Shown piece after piece: positions 14,497 through 17,511 of a stretch of DNA of 17,511 nt. Numbering within the stretch: the first letter of the stretch is position 1; every line of letters begins with the position of its first letter. The translations under genes and the position numbers were made by a program. The notes beneath the pieces were generated by a model, which saw only the letters and a program-made list of their open reading frames with translations, did no database searches and was not told where the DNA came from. Source of the stretch: Treponema sp. (lineage in GTDB: Bacteria > Spirochaetota > Spirochaetia > Treponematales > Breznakiellaceae); NCBI GenBank assembly GCA_031263265.1, contig JAISGE010000051.1, positions 1-17,511 of the forward strand, written 5' to 3'.

Positions 14497-15777
14497 ATGA
14501 AAAAATTACTTTGTTCTTTGGCGCTGGCGGGATTATTGGCGGGTCTTAACGTCTATGCCGCGGGTAATCGGCAGCCGGCAACCGCCGGGGGACCGCAGGT
14601 GATCAATTTCTGGTACAACAATACCGGGGAGGAAGCCAAGGTATACGAGCAGGCCATTGCCGCCTACAACGCGTCCCAGAGCACCTACCGGGTCGAAGGG
14701 TTAAGCGTCAATGATCAGCAAAAACTGATTGTTGCCATGTCCGGCAATGATGCGCCCGATGTGGTTCAGGGATCGAACTCCCAGATTATTTCCTATCAGG
14801 CCAACGGCCTTTTGACCGGCCTCAAGTCCTTTATTGATAGGGAGAAGTTCGACACGGCTATTTATTCCGATAAGTCAATAGAGGCCAATACCATAAACGG
14901 CGAGCTTTTTGCCCTGCCCTTGACCGGTTACACAATCCAGCTCTTCTATAATAAGGACCTCCTCAGCGGCGCGGGTTTCTCTGAGCCTCCCCAGACGGTG
15001 GAGGAGATGTACGATATGGCGGTGGCCGCTACCAAGCTGGACGCGGACGGAAACATTGATATCCTGGGCTACCCCCTCTTCCCCCTGGCTTCCGCCCGGC
15101 AGGAACTGATCTATGCCTTTGGGGGCCGCTGGTGGTCCAGGGATGGGAAGACCCTCACGCCCCAGGATCAGGGGGTCCTCGACAGCCTGACCTACAATGT
15201 GCGGTACCGGAATCAGTACGGCATAGAGAAAGTCCAGGCTTTTGTGGCTACGGCCAATACCAACCGGTACACCGAAAAGGATATGTTTTTCGCGGGGAAA
15301 CAGCTTTTCCGGCTGGACGGGTCCTGGCTGCCCACGATGATGGCCGGGTTCAATGCTACCGTTAATTACGGCATCGCCCTGATCCCCGGTACTAAAGCCC
15401 ATCCGGAACTCCAGGGGATCAGCCGGTTTGAAACCAACTCCATCTTCATCCCCGTTACCGCGGTCCGGAAAGAGGGCGCCTGGGATTTCGCCAAATGGCT
15501 TACCGGCCCGGCGGGGGCAAAGATTATTGACGCGGGGACCGGCAATCTGCCGGCGCTGAAGTCCCTCTACACCGACGCGGACATCCTGGCCAAGCCCGGG
15601 TTCCCCGAGTTTATCGAGGCGCTCAAGCTGGAGAAGGGAATTCAGTATGCCCTGATCAGCGATTTCAACGAATATATTTCCATGCTCAACGAGTATTTGG
15701 ACTACGTGTATTCAGGACAGCAGACCCCCGAGGCGGCAATGGCCGCCCTGGCGAACAGGGTCAGAAACCTTAAATAA
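14497..15777 (+). CDS. ABC sugar transporter substrate-binding protein (SBP family 1)
   Basis: From ATG 14497 the product has 426 residues, typical of family 1 solute-binding proteins. A signal peptide MKKLLCSLALAGLLAGLNVYA precedes a likely signal-peptidase I cut; there is no lipobox Cys at that place. Family hallmarks follow: INFWYNNTG early, a middle stretch NGELFALPLTGYTIQLFYNKDLL, and late SIFIPVTAVRKEGAWDFAKWL. The protein would sit in the periplasm, capture a carbohydrate, and pass it to the two permeases encoded next. The sugar is not known; family members in spirochaetes take up oligosaccharides or related compounds. It is the first gene of the operon, divergent from the YheO-type regulator. 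Confidence 0.92.
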   Translation: MKKLLCSLALAGLLAGLNVYAAGNRQPATAGGPQVINFWYNNTGEEAKVYEQAIAAYNASQSTYRVEGLSVNDQQKLIVAMSGNDAPDVVQGSNSQIISYQANGLLTGLKSFIDREKFDTAIYSDKSIEANTINGELFALPLTGYTIQLFYNKDLLSGAGFSEPPQTVEEMYDMAVAATKLDADGNIDILGYPLFPLASARQELIYAFGGRWWSRDGKTLTPQDQGVLDSLTYNVRYRNQYGIEKVQAFVATANTNRYTEKDMFFAGKQLFRLDGSWLPTMMAGFNATVNYGIALIPGTKAHPELQGISRFETNSIFIPVTAVRKEGAWDFAKWLTGPAGAKIIDAGTGNLPALKSLYTDADILAKPGFPEFIEALKLEKGIQYALISDFNEYISMLNEYLDYVYSGQQTPEAAMAALANRVRNLK

Positions 15778-15824
15778 AAGGCATACCGATAATCCGGGGA
15801 GATAGAGGGGGCAGGGGCATTACC

Positions 15825-16763
15825 ATGAAAAAAAACCGTCTGTTGGAAGAGGCGTGGAGGAACAACCGGAACGGTTTTTTGTTTGCCCTCCCCTGGATCA
15901 TTGGTTTTATCTGTTTCAGCGTTTACCCGCTGGCGGCATCGCTGTACTACAGTTTTACGGCATTTAACCCGGTAACCGCCCCCCGGTGGGTGGGATTGGA
16001 GAATTACCTTTCGGTATGGAGTGATCCGCTGGTGTTCAAAAGCCTTATGAACACCTTGTTTATCGCGTTTGTTTCCACCCCGGTTAATCTGCTGGTCGCG
16101 CTGCTGTTGGGGGCGGTGGTAACCAAAAAATTCCGCTTCCGGGGAGTGGTACGGACCCTGTTCTTCCTCCCTTCCATTATTCCGGCTATTGCGGCCACTA
16201 TGGTGTGGATCTGGATGTTCGATCCCACCTATGGGTACATCAACACCGTGCTGCGCTGGTTCGGCATCCAGGGGCCCGCCTGGCTCATGGATATGCGCTA
16301 CACCAAGGCGGCGTTACTGCTCATGGGGACCTGGTGTACGGGGACCGCCATGCTTATTTGTATGGCCGCCCTGGAAGAAGTGCCGGTCAGTTATTATGAA
16401 TCCGCGGAAATGGACGGGGTAGGGCCCATACGGAAATTTATCTTTATTACCCTGCCGTCCATTGCCCATGTGCTGGTATACCAGGCCATCCTAAACCTTA
16501 TCAACGCCTTTCAGTATTTTCAGCAAGTCTACATCATTACCAATGCCAGTACCGGCGCGGGGGCCGGCGCGGGATATGCCAGCGGCGGGCCGGGGAACTC
16601 CATCCTGATGTACCCCCTGTATATTTTTCACAACGCCTTTGTGTACCTCAAAATGGGCAAGGCGTCCGCCATGGCGTGGCTGCTCTTCCTGGTGGTAGCC
16701 CTGCTTGCCCGGGTGATGACCAGGGTCAGCCGGAACGTTACCGCCAACGCGGGGGTGGAATGA
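15825..16763 (+). CDS. ABC sugar transporter permease (MalF/UgpA type)
   Basis: A 312-residue inner-membrane permease with about six membrane segments. The first is at about 19-43 (FLFALPWIIGFICFSVYPL). The cytoplasmic EAA loop that contacts the ATPase is at 183-211, with YESAEMDGVGPIRKF and the ending ITLP. Between about 241 and 258 is a Gly/Ala/Ser-rich run (TGAGAGAGYASGGPG) longer than I expect at this loop. It pairs with the next permease. AGGGG lies 7 bases before the ATG, and 47 bases separate it from the binding-protein gene. No ATPase gene is in the window; many such importers share a general ATPase encoded elsewhere. Confidence 0.93.
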   Translation: MKKNRLLEEAWRNNRNGFLFALPWIIGFICFSVYPLAASLYYSFTAFNPVTAPRWVGLENYLSVWSDPLVFKSLMNTLFIAFVSTPVNLLVALLLGAVVTKKFRFRGVVRTLFFLPSIIPAIAATMVWIWMFDPTYGYINTVLRWFGIQGPAWLMDMRYTKAALLLMGTWCTGTAMLICMAALEEVPVSYYESAEMDGVGPIRKFIFITLPSIAHVLVYQAILNLINAFQYFQQVYIITNASTGAGAGAGYASGGPGNSILMYPLYIFHNAFVYLKMGKASAMAWLLFLVVALLARVMTRVSRNVTANAGVE

Positions 16764-17511
16764 TGGAACACGCATTTTTACTGAACCGGGCAAAAGCCAG
16801 GGGCCTGATAAAATCCCTGCTGTTTTTTATGCTCGTTGCCGTGCTGGGGCTGATTTTCTTTTCCCCCTTCCTGATTATGATAACGACGGCCTTCAAGACC
16901 AACCGGGACGCCTTTACCCTGCCGGTAAAGCTCTTCCCCCGGCAGGTCATATTCGATAATTTCCCCAATGCCGTGGCCGCCATACCCTACTGGCAGTATA
17001 TGCGGAACACGGCTTTTATCACCGTATTTTCAATTATAGGGCAGCTTATCGTAAGCCCCATGGTTGCCTATTCCCTGGCCAAGATACCGTGGAAGGGAAG
17101 CAGGATCATCTCAGGACTGCTCATGGCTACCATGATGATCCCTTTCACTGTAACCATGATCCCCCTCTACCGGATATATTCAAAACTCCACCTTACCAAT
17201 ACTTATGTGCCCCTCATCCTGCCCATGTATTTTGGCAAGGCGTTTTTTATCATTATCGTGCGGCAGTTTTTTGTGGGATTGCCCAATTCCCTGATGGAGG
17301 CCGCCCGCATAGACGGGGCCAATGAATTCCATCGGTACCTGTTTATCGCCCTGCCTCTGTGCAAACCGGCGCTGACCACCATCGGGATATACGCTTTTAT
17401 TGACGCGTGGAGCGATTACCTGGCCCCCCTCATCTACATCAGTAAGCCCGATAAACTTACCCTGTCCCTGGGGATGCAGCAGTTTCTAAGCCTCTATTCG
17501 GTCGATTGGGC
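16760..17511 (+). CDS. ABC sugar transporter permease (MalG/UgpE type), cut by window end
   Basis: The coding region runs off the right edge after 250 full codons; about 30 more residues are expected. The start overlaps the previous stop in an ATGA (ATG 16760, TGA 16761-16763), or is the next ATG at 16763; GGGGGTGG is close upstream. This 4-base overlap suggests translational coupling with the first permease. Membrane segments begin at about 20-45, and the EAA loop is at 174-199 (LPNSLMEAARIDGANEFHRYLFIALP), the normal MalG-type arrangement. With its partner it forms the channel of the importer. The reading frame is clean throughout. Confidence 0.93.
   Translation, partial: MMEHAFLLNRAKARGLIKSLLFFMLVAVLGLIFFSPFLIMITTAFKTNRDAFTLPVKLFPRQVIFDNFPNAVAAIPYWQYMRNTAFITVFSIIGQLIVSPMVAYSLAKIPWKGSRIISGLLMATMMIPFTVTMIPLYRIYSKLHLTNTYVPLILPMYFGKAFFIIIVRQFFVGLPNSLMEAARIDGANEFHRYLFIALPLCKPALTTIGIYAFIDAWSDYLAPLIYISKPDKLTLSLGMQQFLSLYSVDW

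Overview
The window looks like chromosomal DNA from a spirochaete, most likely a Treponema-type organism. This is an inference from a spirochaete-style lipoprotein, a DUF4421 outer-membrane barrel protein, an ABC sugar importer beside a YheO/DauR-type regulator, and mixed base composition. No rRNA, tRNA or CRISPR array was seen.

Left part (1-4900, all minus strand): a cut-off DUF262 (GmrSD-type) gene with a strong promoter whose spacer holds a palindrome, and a long imperfect hairpin just past its stop. Next comes a two-gene operon for a large lipoprotein and a DUF4421 barrel protein, with a near-consensus promoter and a leader of about 110 bases. An AT-rich CDP-alcohol phosphatidyltransferase gene follows, then a 75-base element with perfect 15-base inverted ends.

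Middle part, minus strand (5000-7830): an aldo/keto reductase and a DUF554 membrane protein form one operon. A YbjN/CesT-like small protein and PspA form another, a minimal envelope-stress pair without pspB, pspC or pspF nearby.

Middle part, plus strand (8140-11930): TrmJ-type tRNA methyltransferase, an Rrf2/IscR-type iron-sulfur regulator, a 497-residue membrane protein built from three repeated winged-helix-like modules, and an orphan Memo/AmmeMemoRadiSam-B protein. All point the same way with gaps of about 70-120 bases.

Scar (11980-13512): the 3' part of an ISNCY-like transposase gene with a frameshift runs directly into a 5'-truncated, AT-rich acyltransferase-3 gene. This looks like a decayed insertion with flanking loss.

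Right part (13605-17511, GC-rich): a YheO-PAS/HTH regulator is divergent from a three-gene ABC sugar importer (binding protein, MalF-like and MalG-like permeases; the last runs off the window). The divergent spacer carries a repeated 9+9-base box set and overlapping promoter candidates, which suggests local control of the importer.

No complete, clearly new system was recognised. The least explained parts are the lipoprotein-barrel pair, the three-module membrane protein, the palindromic elements, and the IS-acyltransferase junction.
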